DNA of 62,902 nucleotides from Oscillospiraceae bacterium (GTDB lineage Bacteria; Bacillota; Clostridia; Oscillospirales; Oscillospiraceae): NCBI GenBank assembly GCA_017632035.1, contig JAGBSG010000010.1, positions 1 to 62,902 of the forward strand, read 5' to 3'. Shown piece by piece: positions 27,678 to 34,694 of this stretch (position 1 is its first letter; each line of letters starts with the position of its first letter). The notes under the pieces were generated by a model. It saw only the letters and a program-made list of their open reading frames with translations, ran no database searches and was not told where the DNA came from. The position numbers and the translations under genes were made by a program.

Positions 27678-27902
27678 TTGTATTACTATCAAAGATTTAA
27701 AGATCTAAGAGAAGATAAGGACCTAAATCAAGAAGATATTGCACGACTATTGAAAACAACCCAGCAAACATACTCCCTATGGGAGAGAGGAGACCGTGAA
27801 ATGCCCCTACACCATGCAATTACATTGGCAAAATTCTATAAAGTTTCCATGGACTATATCACCGGATTAACTAATAATAAGAAAGGTGGTGTTAGATTCT
27901 AA
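27678..27902 (+). CDS. XRE-type HTH repressor
   Basis: A Cro/CI-type regulator of 74 residues if the TTG at 27678 is the start, which has GGAGG 8 nt upstream; the in-frame ATG at 27648 lies inside an operator. The helix-turn-helix is LNQEDIARLLKTTQQTYSLWERGDR. It probably keeps the leftward phage operon silent through the two operators. Its stop overlaps the next ATG. Confidence 0.85.
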   Translation: MYYYQRFKDLREDKDLNQEDIARLLKTTQQTYSLWERGDREMPLHHAITLAKFYKVSMDYITGLTNNKKGGVRF

Positions 27903-28423
27903 TGACAACAGAAATTGCTTATCTAATCCTAATTGCGTTAGTAATATATATATACATCGACATTCGTAAACGAAAAAACAACAATTATTCACATAAAAGC
28001 TACAGCGAATACAATCAACAAACTCAACCAGATCAGGAAATAAACACAATTTGGAAAGACAAATATCAGCCTAGAAACCTGCTAACAATTAACGAAAGAG
28101 ATCAATATCGCAAATTAAAAGCATGGGCATCCAATCACGATGCGATTGTATTCACAAAAGTTAGGGTGCTAGATATTATTGAACCAAGAAATAATACAAA
28201 TAACTACAAAACATTGTTTTACAAAATTCAAGCAAAGCATGTCGATTTTGTAATCTGTGACCAAAATATCAATGTTAAATGTATTATAGAATTAGACGAT
28301 AACAGCCATAAAAACAAGGACAGGAAAGAAAGGGACAAATTCCTAGATGAAGCTCTGACCGGAGCCGGTTACAAGATACTTCATACAAAGTACATTACAG
28401 CTGAGTTCCTTAGTCAAATATAA
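27902..28423 (+). CDS. Membrane-anchored DUF2726-like protein
   Basis: A 173-residue protein with an N-terminal transmembrane helix (AYLILIALVIYIYIDI) and a polar linker. The C-terminal domain resembles DUF2726, which has a PD-(D/E)XK-type nuclease fold: the HVDFVICD ... CIIELDDNSHK ... RDKFLDEAL pattern holds the likely catalytic Asp, Glu and His. It is translationally coupled to the repressor, so it is likely expressed in the lysogen. Such cargo may affect host fitness or exclude other phages; its activity is unknown. Base composition is AT-richer than host genes. Confidence 0.7.
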   Translation: MTTEIAYLILIALVIYIYIDIRKRKNNNYSHKSYSEYNQQTQPDQEINTIWKDKYQPRNLLTINERDQYRKLKAWASNHDAIVFTKVRVLDIIEPRNNTNNYKTLFYKIQAKHVDFVICDQNINVKCIIELDDNSHKNKDRKERDKFLDEALTGAGYKILHTKYITAEFLSQI

Positions 28424-28461
28424 AGGTGATCGCCCAGGGAATTACCCTGGGCGATCACTTT
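28422..28461. terminator. Bidirectional terminator after DUF2726-like gene
   Basis: AAAGGTGATCGCCCAGGG pairs with CCCTGGGCGATCACTTT around AATTA. Confidence 0.85.
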
Positions 28462-28535
28462 ATCTAGAGCCGGGAAAAAAGGGGAGAGGGCGACACAAAA
28501 CCTCCCCATGACACAAGCCTCCAAAATCCCGGCAT

Positions 28536-28754
28536 CTATTTACTTCCGAAATAATAACCTACTCTCCACGATAAATAGCCTAAACCTGCCAAGTAGGGAA
28601 GGACGAATAAACCAACACCAAAGCAGGCAAGGTGCAAATCATCCGGCTCAAATCCTTCCGGAAGAGAGTTGACACAAACGAATAAGCCGAACATAAAACC
28701 AAGCCAGAGTATGGCAGCACAACCAAAAACAATGTAAGAAGCATACTTATTCAT
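28536..28754 (-). CDS. Two-helix membrane protein, 72 aa
   Basis: Two transmembrane helices (YIVFGCAAILWLGFMFGLFV and GVGLFVLPYLAGLGYLSW) separated by an acidic loop (LPEGFEPDDLH), with a basic end. It lies between the rightward and leftward phage modules. No family recognised. It could be an immunity or assembly accessory. Confidence 0.6.
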   Translation of the reverse strand: MNKYASYIVFGCAAILWLGFMFGLFVCVNSLPEGFEPDDLHLACFGVGLFVLPYLAGLGYLSWRVGYYFGSK

Positions 28755-28776
28755 ATATTTACCTTTCTTTTTCCGA

Positions 28777-28822
28777 GGCGCCGGGGTTAATGACCGGCGC
28801 CCGCTCCCGGCGCATTCGCGCC
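28777..28822. promoter_or_regulatory. Two GC-rich hairpins, possible packaging signal or origin
   Basis: GGCGCCGG/CCGGCGCC with a 9-nt loop (28777-28801), then GGCGC-ATTC-GCGCC (28809-28822). In the circular phage they lie in the gap just after zot. Filamentous phages carry hairpin packaging signals and complementary-strand origins in such gaps. Confidence 0.55.
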
Positions 28823-28899
28823 GATTTGTTTATCTTGTACAAAGTGAAGGTGTTGCCGTGCACAGGATCCACGCTGCAGCATAGTCCATGAGCAGTTCA

Positions 28900-29057
28900 T
28901 CAGCGGTAGATCTCCGGATCGACTTTGTGCACTTTGTCGTTTTCAATGCCTTTATCTTTCCGGTGCTTACGGTTGGAGAGGAAGAGGGAAGCTGCCTGAA
29001 GCCGAGCTCTGATCCACGCTTTGACTGTTGCATAGAAAGACTTAACGCAACAAAATA
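28900..29057 (-). pseudogene. Displaced 3' end of phage zot
   Basis: The minus-strand frame runs through the right repeat (LFCCV) and on to KSFYATVKAWIRARL, LSNRKHRKDKGIEND and VDPEIYR, ending in TGA at 28900-28902. It has no start of its own. When the two att copies are superimposed it continues residues 1-217 of Zot in frame, adding 47 residues. It is therefore the native phage C-terminus, separated from its gene by integration. Confidence 0.85.
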
Positions 29058-29073
29058 AAAATTTTGTTGCGTT
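29044..29073. repeat. attR core inside a perfect 13-bp dyad (candidate recombinase site)
   Basis: AACGCAACAAAAT-AAAA-ATTTTGTTGCGTT. The left arm plus one base is the 14-bp direct repeat; the right arm is host DNA. Two 11-bp arms around an 8-bp centre is the layout of a tyrosine-recombinase core site. The site lies 54 bp before the recombinase ATG. Confidence 0.8.
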
Positions 29074-29095
29074 TTCGCAAAATGTATGATATAAT
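29067..29095 (+). promoter_or_regulatory. Promoter of the tyrosine recombinase
   Basis: -10 TATAAT (29090-29095) and a weak -35 TTGCGT (29067-29072) with a 17-bp spacer. The -35 falls within the right arm of the dyad, so a recombinase bound there could repress its own gene. Confidence 0.55.
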
Positions 29096-29127
29096 ATATG
29101 TATACAAGGCTTACAGGAGGTATACCT

Positions 29128-30159
29128 ATGAAGCGTTACACGGATTGCCCACAGATTCTCCGGGATTTCTTGACATATCATGAAACTATTAAGGGCCAGT
29201 CGCAGTTGACAATATCGGAATACTATTTGGATCTGCGAATGTTTCTGCGTTTTATAAAACTCATGCGCAGTGATTTGCCCATCCATACTCGGTTGGATGA
29301 TATCGATATCCGAAATATAGATATACATTTTATCGAGCAGATCACTACTTCAGATATATTTGACTTTCTTTCATACCTTGCAAACGACCGTACACCAAAT
29401 CCAGATTCTACAACACCGGACTACGGCATTTCTCCAATCTCGCGTTCCAGAAAGTTGTCTGCGGTAAAATCCTTTTATAAGTATTTAACCGTCAGAACTA
29501 AGCAATTGTCGGAAAATCCGGTGGCTGATCTTGAGTATCCCAAACTTCGCAAGAGTCTGCCCAAATACCTTACATTAGAGCAGTCTGCGGCGCTTTTGAG
29601 AGCGGTTTCGGGACCTAACGAGAAACGCGATTATGCTATCCTTATGATTTTTTTGAATTGCGGTATACGCCGCAGCGAGCTTGTAGGCTTGAATATAACC
29701 GATGTATACGAGGATCGGCTTCGTGTTGTAGGTAAAGGCAATAAGGAACGCTTTGTTTACTTCGGTACCCCCTGCCGTAAAGCTATAGATGCATACCTGC
29801 CCGAACGCAACAAAAAAGTGCTCTCTGACAATCGCGCGCTATTTGGCTCCCGTGATAATAACCGAATCAGTGTTACAGCAGTTCACCGTTTGGTGAAAAA
29901 ATATTTGCTGGCAGCCGGCTTAGATGCCACTCAGTTTTCTGCGCACAAACTGCGGCACACAGCTGCTACGATGATGTTATCAGGCGGCGTAGATGTAAAA
30001 ACAGTTCAGGAAGTTCTTGGTCATGAAAATCTGAACACGACGCAGATCTACACCCACATTGAAAATACAGAGCTGAAGATCGCGGCTGAAGCGAATCCGC
30101 TGTCAAAACTCGATTTTTCCGAAACTACACAAGATTTACACGAAATAACAGCAGATTAA
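29128..30159 (+). CDS. Xer-like tyrosine recombinase
   Basis: A 343-residue tyrosine recombinase. ATG 29128 follows AGGAGG; an upstream in-frame ATG at 29098 lies at the promoter. The N-terminal SAM-like domain covers residues 1-130. The catalytic set is visible: Arg in CGIRRSEL, Lys in GKGNKERF, HKLRH, the LGHENLNTT His, and Tyr in QIYTH. It is longer than XerC/XerD (~300) and lies just outside the prophage repeats, next to radA, so it reads as a chromosomal gene. It is the obvious candidate to act on the neighbouring dyad and on the phage. Confidence 0.88.
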   Translation: MKRYTDCPQILRDFLTYHETIKGQSQLTISEYYLDLRMFLRFIKLMRSDLPIHTRLDDIDIRNIDIHFIEQITTSDIFDFLSYLANDRTPNPDSTTPDYGISPISRSRKLSAVKSFYKYLTVRTKQLSENPVADLEYPKLRKSLPKYLTLEQSAALLRAVSGPNEKRDYAILMIFLNCGIRRSELVGLNITDVYEDRLRVVGKGNKERFVYFGTPCRKAIDAYLPERNKKVLSDNRALFGSRDNNRISVTAVHRLVKKYLLAAGLDATQFSAHKLRHTAATMMLSGGVDVKTVQEVLGHENLNTTQIYTHIENTELKIAAEANPLSKLDFSETTQDLHEITAD

Positions 30160-30189
30160 CTTATAAATGCAGTAAATATCTAACAAAAT

Positions 30190-30215
30190 GGGAGGAGGCA
30201 GATAAGCCCCCTCCC
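30190..30215. terminator. Hairpin between recombinase and radA
   Basis: GGGAGGAGGC pairs with GCCCCCTCCC with one mismatch, between convergent genes. The T-run is poor. Confidence 0.45.
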
Positions 30216-30234
30216 TTCCCTGTTATATACGAAT

Positions 30235-31596
30235 TTATAATGCTGTTTCAATAGCTTCCCTGAGATTTCGGACACGGTATACGGTTAGCCCCTCTGGGAT
30301 ATCCAGCTTTTCTGCGACACCCCTTGGAATAATGCATTTCTTAAATCCTAACCGAGCAACCTCGCTAAGACGCTGATTCATGTGAGAAACACTACGGATC
30401 TCACCTGTAAGCCCCACCTCACCAATAGCCACCAGATCATACGGTATTACCATATCACGGTAGGATGATGCTACGGCAAGCACTACGGGCAGATCGGCAC
30501 CGGGTTCGTCCAGACGCAAGCCGCCGATCACATTTACATAGGCGTCGAAAACGCTCAACTTCAGCCCTCCCCTTTTCTCCAAAACCGCAAGCAGCAATGC
30601 AGCGCGGTTAAAATCAAAACCGTCCGCTGTACGCCTCGGCACATTAAAGGAGGTTTTGGTCACAAGTGCCTGCACTTCTGCAAGAACAGGTCTCGTCCCC
30701 TCCATAACACATGCCACACAAGTGCCGCAAGCACCCTCTGGACGCCCTTCAAGAAGCATTTGAGACGGATTTGCAACCTCCACAAGACCACGATCCATCA
30801 TTTCAAAAACCCCGATCTCATTGGTGGAACCGAAACGATTCTTTGCCGCCCTAAGAAGCCTATATGAACTGTTGGGATCGCCCTCAAAATACAGCACGCA
30901 GTCCACCATGTGCTCCAGCACCTTAGGTCCTGCAATAGCGCCATCCTTATTGATGTGCCCTACAACGAATACAGTAATGCCCTGTGACTTGGACAGCTGC
31001 ATCAGTGACATAGTGCAATCCTTAACCTGGGATACACTTCCCGGCGAAGAGTCGTTTTCTTCATGATAGAGCGTTTGGATAGAGTCTACGATTAAAATAT
31101 CCGGCTTGATCTCCTCAACCGATTCTAAGATATCTGAAAGCCTCGTTTCAGACAAAATATATAATGACTCCGGTGATACCCCAAGGCGAACGCCCCGGAG
31201 CTTCAGCTGCCGTTCGCTCTCCTCGCCGGAAACATAGAGAACGCTGCGCTGTGTACATAAGCTATTACATATTTGAAGCAACAGTGTAGACTTTCCAATG
31301 CCGGGAGCACCGCCTACCAGGACCAGAGAGCCCGCTACAGCGCCCCCACCCAGAACGCGGTCAAGTTCAAGCATACCTGTAGAAAAACGGATCTCATCCT
31401 CGCTGGAGACTTCTGAGAGCTTTTGCGCGCTACGGCTCATGCCCACCGGTGCTGTTTTCGCTCTGCCATTAGGACTCAGCTTTTCTACATGCTCCTGCAT
31501 TGTATTCCACGCACCACAAGCCGGGCACCTGCCTTGCCACTTCGGTGTCTCATTTCCACAGCTTGTGCAGTAGAAAACTGTCTTTGCTTTCGCCAT
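30235..31596 (-). CDS. radA: DNA repair protein RadA
   Basis: A 453-residue RecA-like branch-migration ATPase. The N-terminal zinc finger is CTSCGNETPKWQGRCPAC (residues 10-27). Walker A is GGAPGIGKST, the RadA-specific KNRFGSTNEIG is present, and the C-terminal Lon-like domain completes it. It processes recombination intermediates. Confidence 0.97.
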   Translation of the reverse strand: MAKAKTVFYCTSCGNETPKWQGRCPACGAWNTMQEHVEKLSPNGRAKTAPVGMSRSAQKLSEVSSEDEIRFSTGMLELDRVLGGGAVAGSLVLVGGAPGIGKSTLLLQICNSLCTQRSVLYVSGEESERQLKLRGVRLGVSPESLYILSETRLSDILESVEEIKPDILIVDSIQTLYHEENDSSPGSVSQVKDCTMSLMQLSKSQGITVFVVGHINKDGAIAGPKVLEHMVDCVLYFEGDPNSSYRLLRAAKNRFGSTNEIGVFEMMDRGLVEVANPSQMLLEGRPEGACGTCVACVMEGTRPVLAEVQALVTKTSFNVPRRTADGFDFNRAALLLAVLEKRGGLKLSVFDAYVNVIGGLRLDEPGADLPVVLAVASSYRDMVIPYDLVAIGEVGLTGEIRSVSHMNQRLSEVARLGFKKCIIPRGVAEKLDIPEGLTVYRVRNLREAIETAL

Positions 31597-31631
31597 ATTA
31601 GCACCCCTTTGTATCCGTTGTAAATATTATA

Positions 31632-32360
31632 TCAGGCTAATCCCGAGCGGTCAAGATACATACTCACGCTGCCTGCAATTACACAGCAAAGCTTTTTCTG
31701 ATAATCAGCACTGCGCAGCTTTGTATCTTCCTGCATGTTGGACAAAAAACCGCACTCAATAAGAACAGCTGTACAATCGACCTGATTCATAAGATAAACG
31801 CTATCTGCCTTTTTGGACTGTCTGGTACTGCCAGGATTTAAGCAGGTGACCAGTGCTTTCTGCAATTCTTTTGCAAGCGATTCACTTCCCCTTGTGGGCG
31901 CGTAAAAGACTTGTGCCCCGCTGTATTTCTCATTGGTAAAGTAGTTCTGGTGGATACTCAGCAGCAATGCATTCTTCGTTTCGTTTACAAGTTTAACGCG
32001 TTGCTTAAGATCTGACACCTTCTTTGCCGCTATTGTTTCTCCCTGTGTATATACGGATATATCCGTCGTTCGAATCATGTAGGTTTTATACCCCAGAAGC
32101 CGAAGAAGATCATCCAACCGTAAAGAAATCTCCAAATTGATAGCGCTTTCCAGAACTCCGCTGCAGGAGGTTGCACCTCCGTCAACACCTCCGTGACCTG
32201 CGTCAATTACAATGCAACGCCTGTCCTTCAGTTCAGAGGATTCTGCCACAGTCGTGACTGCCCGGCTGTAAAAAACAGTCAACACAAGACAGGCTGTAAA
32301 GACAACAATGTAGACAGGTACCAATGCGTGCATATGTATTTGCCTTTTCAAGGACAACAC
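31632..32360 (-). CDS. cwlD: N-acetylmuramoyl-L-alanine amidase CwlD
   Basis: A 242-residue amidase of the Amidase_3 family, required to make muramic-delta-lactam in the spore cortex. It has an N-terminal membrane helix (VPVYIVVFTACLVLTVFY). Zinc ligands are in IDAGHGGVDGG, INLE and LSIHQN, and the catalytic Glu is in LIECGFLSN. It lies among sporulation genes (cotJ next to it). Compartment-specific sigma control is expected but no clear promoter was assigned. Confidence 0.9.
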   Translation of the reverse strand: MLSLKRQIHMHALVPVYIVVFTACLVLTVFYSRAVTTVAESSELKDRRCIVIDAGHGGVDGGATSCSGVLESAINLEISLRLDDLLRLLGYKTYMIRTTDISVYTQGETIAAKKVSDLKQRVKLVNETKNALLLSIHQNYFTNEKYSGAQVFYAPTRGSESLAKELQKALVTCLNPGSTRQSKKADSVYLMNQVDCTAVLIECGFLSNMQEDTKLRSADYQKKLCCVIAGSVSMYLDRSGLA

Positions 32361-32472
32361 CTCCCCCCTATTCCTATGTTCCTAACAGGCCGATTTGAAC
32401 CAATATACGCAATGCGGCATAGTATGACCTGGAACGACAGTTCTCACTATCTCTAGAACGGAGGAATGACCT

Positions 32473-32916
32473 TTGAACGCGAGAAACCAACACGACCACG
32501 GTAAAGAAGGGCGATTGCCGGCTATGGCCTATTTGGCAAATCCCTATGTACCGTTTCAATTAGAGAATCCGCCAAAGTATGAGGCCAGAAAAGGCTTGAT
32601 ACGAGGCACTCTCTTCCCCGGCTTGGACCTGCCGTTTATGGGTATGGTCAACAACAAGGAAAAGCCCGTCACGCCTATGACAGAACTGCAAACCATGGCC
32701 TTTGCGATCCAAGAACTGGCGCTGTACCTGGATACTCACAGAGATGATAAGGATGCTTTGGAGCTGTACCAAACTTATCAGAAAATGTATCACAATGGCA
32801 TGATGGAGTATTCAAAAAAATGCAGACCGTTAAATCACAAAACCCCCTCTGAAGGCCCGTATGCATGGCTGGACGATCCATGGCCTTGGGAATACTGTGC
32901 GAATAAGGAGGCTTAA
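32473..32916 (+). CDS. Fused spore coat protein CotJA-CotJB
   Basis: One 147-residue frame carries both coat proteins. Residues ~18-58 match CotJA (YVPFQLENPPKY, GTLFPGLDLPF). Residues ~69-142 match CotJB (LQTMAFAIQELALYLDTH, YQKMYHNGM, ending DDPWPWEY). In B. subtilis these are separate genes cotJA and cotJB. The start is TTG 32473 with GGAGG 8 nt upstream. cotJC follows after 2 bp. CotJ proteins belong to the inner spore coat. Confidence 0.88.
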   Translation: MNARNQHDHGKEGRLPAMAYLANPYVPFQLENPPKYEARKGLIRGTLFPGLDLPFMGMVNNKEKPVTPMTELQTMAFAIQELALYLDTHRDDKDALELYQTYQKMYHNGMMEYSKKCRPLNHKTPSEGPYAWLDDPWPWEYCANKEA

Positions 32917-32918
32917 TT

Positions 32919-33515
32919 ATGTTTGTTTATAACAAGAAGCTTCAGTATCCTGTCAAGATCGACAAGCCCAATCCACGACTTGCTGCGATCATCATCTCAC
33001 AGTACGGTGGTCCTGACGGCGAGTTGGGTGCTTCATTACGCTATCTTTCCCAAAGATATTCCATGCCTTTTGATGAATTGAAAGGCCTTCTGACGGATAT
33101 TGGTACGGAAGAATTGGGGCACTTGGAGATGATCGGCGCGATTGTGCACCAGCTTACCAGGAATCTAAAAGATTCCCAAATTCAAGATTCCGCGTTTGCC
33201 CCATATTTTGTTGATCATACCACTGGCGTTTATCCCACAGCAGCATCCGGCTTCCCTTGGACTGCTGCTTCTATGCAGGTAAAAGGTGATCCCATGGCTG
33301 ACCTGAGCGAGGATCTTGCTGCAGAACAGAAAGCAAGAGTAACCTATGACAATATTCTGCGACTTTCTGATGATCCGGATGTGAACGATGTGATCAAATT
33401 CCTCCGAGAGCGTGAGGTCGTTCATTTCCAACGCTTTGGTGAAGCTGTACAGCTACTCCGCGAAAAACTGAACCAAAAGAATGTATACTATATGAATCCT
33501 GCTTTTGATATGTAA
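32919..33515 (+). CDS. cotJC: Spore coat manganese-catalase-like protein CotJC
   Basis: A 198-residue ferritin-like protein of the manganese catalase family. Ligand-bearing helices are visible in GELGASLRYLSQRY, IGTEELGHLE, LAAEQKAR and REREVVHF. It lacks the long C-terminus of full Mn catalases, as CotJC does. It is the last gene of the cotJ operon; RBS AAGGAGG. Confidence 0.93.
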   Translation: MFVYNKKLQYPVKIDKPNPRLAAIIISQYGGPDGELGASLRYLSQRYSMPFDELKGLLTDIGTEELGHLEMIGAIVHQLTRNLKDSQIQDSAFAPYFVDHTTGVYPTAASGFPWTAASMQVKGDPMADLSEDLAAEQKARVTYDNILRLSDDPDVNDVIKFLREREVVHFQRFGEAVQLLREKLNQKNVYYMNPAFDM

Positions 33516-33526
33516 GTCTACGAAAA

Positions 33527-33553
33527 TAGCGGGTGCATAATCTGCGCCCGCTA
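33527..33553. terminator. Terminator between cotJC and asnA
   Basis: AGCGGGTGCA pairs with TGCGCCCGCT (one G-U) between convergent genes. Confidence 0.7.
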
Positions 33554-33574
33554 ATATATCGCTATATAATTGTG

Positions 33575-34582
33575 TTACAGTAATCTCACTCCAGCATTTT
33601 CGCATGCCTGTATGGTTGCTTCGTCCCAAACGCTGGACTGAACTTCGCCAATGTGTGCACAACCCATCATCAGCATACTAAGTCGTGACTGACCGATACC
33701 GCCGCCGATGGTTAAGGGCAATTCACCTGCAAGAAGCATTTTATGGAAAGGCAGCTCTCTGCGGCTGTTGCAGCCGGATATCGTCAACTGCCGGTCCAAG
33801 GATTCTTCGTCAACGCGGATACCCATGGAGGATATCTCCAGTGCGTGACCGAGAACATCATTCCAGAAGAAAATATCGCAGTTCAGCTCCCAATCATCAT
33901 AATCGGGTGCCCGTCCGCCATGCGGTTTTCCGGAACGAAGTTTACCGCCGATCTGCATAATGCAGGCGGTATGATGCTCCCGAACATAGGCATCTTCCCT
34001 CTGGTGATCATCCAGATCGGGATACATATCCTCAAGCTCCTGAGTGGTAATAAAGGAGACCTCGCGGCACAGCTTCGTCTTCAACTGCGGATAGCGAACA
34101 CGTAGCTGATCGTTTGTGTTGCAGATAGCCTGAACAATGGAACGAACGATCAGTTTCAAATAATCCAGATTTCTGTTCTCCCTGGTAATGATCTTTTCCC
34201 AATCCCACTGGTCAACATAGATCGAATGGATATTGTCCAGCTCCTCATCGCGGCGGATGGCGTTCATATCCGTATACAGACCATTACCAACACTAAAGTT
34301 GTAACGCTTCAAGGCAAGCCGCTTCCACTTTGCCAGAGAGTGAACAACCTGCGCAGAGGTGCCGACAGCAGGAATATCAAAGCTTACAGGCCGCTCAAAA
34401 CCGTTCAAATTATCATTCAGTCCGGATTCCTCAGTCACAAACAGAGGGGCAGAAACCCGCTTCAAATTCAATGCAGAAGAAAACTCATTCTGAAAAGTTT
34501 CTTTTATGTACGCAATCGCGCGTTGGGTGTCATACTCATCCAGAACGGAACGATATCCATCCGGAATAATGATACGATTCAT
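33575..34582 (-). CDS. asnA: Aspartate-ammonia ligase (asparagine synthetase A)
   Basis: A 335-residue class II-synthetase-like enzyme that makes asparagine from aspartate, ammonia and ATP. Recognisable segments: FVTEESGLNDNLNG, QVVHSLAKWKR, GLYTDMNAIRRDE, YVDQWDWEK and the C-terminal TIGGGIGQSRL. ATG 34582 (MNRIIIPDGY) is taken as start. Monocistronic, with its own promoter. Confidence 0.96.
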   Translation of the reverse strand: MNRIIIPDGYRSVLDEYDTQRAIAYIKETFQNEFSSALNLKRVSAPLFVTEESGLNDNLNGFERPVSFDIPAVGTSAQVVHSLAKWKRLALKRYNFSVGNGLYTDMNAIRRDEELDNIHSIYVDQWDWEKIITRENRNLDYLKLIVRSIVQAICNTNDQLRVRYPQLKTKLCREVSFITTQELEDMYPDLDDHQREDAYVREHHTACIMQIGGKLRSGKPHGGRAPDYDDWELNCDIFFWNDVLGHALEISSMGIRVDEESLDRQLTISGCNSRRELPFHKMLLAGELPLTIGGGIGQSRLSMLMMGCAHIGEVQSSVWDEATIQACENAGVRLL

Positions 34583-34625
34583 GGAGCGCACCAACCTTTC
34601 CTTGTGAAAAAATACTATAGATTAC

Positions 34626-34653
34626 ATTGTATTCTTTTTTTATATAAAATCAA
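34626..34653 (-). promoter_or_regulatory. Probable promoter of asnA
   Basis: On the minus strand: TTGATT (34648-34653), 16-bp spacer, TACAAT (34626-34631). Confidence 0.5.
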
Positions 34654-34694
34654 GTAGAAAATCAAATTAGCCTCATTTTGTGTTATCTTTTTGA

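Larger units (their letters stand above)
22600..29043. mobile_element. Integrated filamentous (inovirus-like) prophage, 6.4 kb
   Basis: The region between two copies of AACGCAACAAAATA (22600-22613 and 29044-29057) holds a filamentous-phage gene set: Zot-type ATPase, coat-sized membrane peptides, pIII-like protein, Rep, ssDNA-binding-like protein, repressor. Ends joined at the repeat restore one continuous zot frame, which independently supports these boundaries. Structural and replication genes run leftward; repressor and cargo run rightward. No integrase lies inside. The size fits inoviruses (5-8 kb). Whether it is active is unknown; no gene is visibly broken apart from zot, split by integration. 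Confidence 0.9.

Noticed and set aside
28830-29033. 67-aa minus-strand frame starting near attR
   Set aside because: It is out of frame with the restored zot tail, has no RBS and a non-protein-like composition.
29098-29127. ATG 29098 as start of the tyrosine recombinase
   Set aside because: It is within a few bases of the predicted transcript start and lacks an SD; ATG 29128 follows AGGAGG.
29803-29815. A third near-copy of the att core (GAACGCAACAAAA) inside the recombinase gene
   Set aside because: It encodes ordinary residues (ERNK) in a conserved frame, and joining the element there does not restore zot. Taken as coincidence of codon use.
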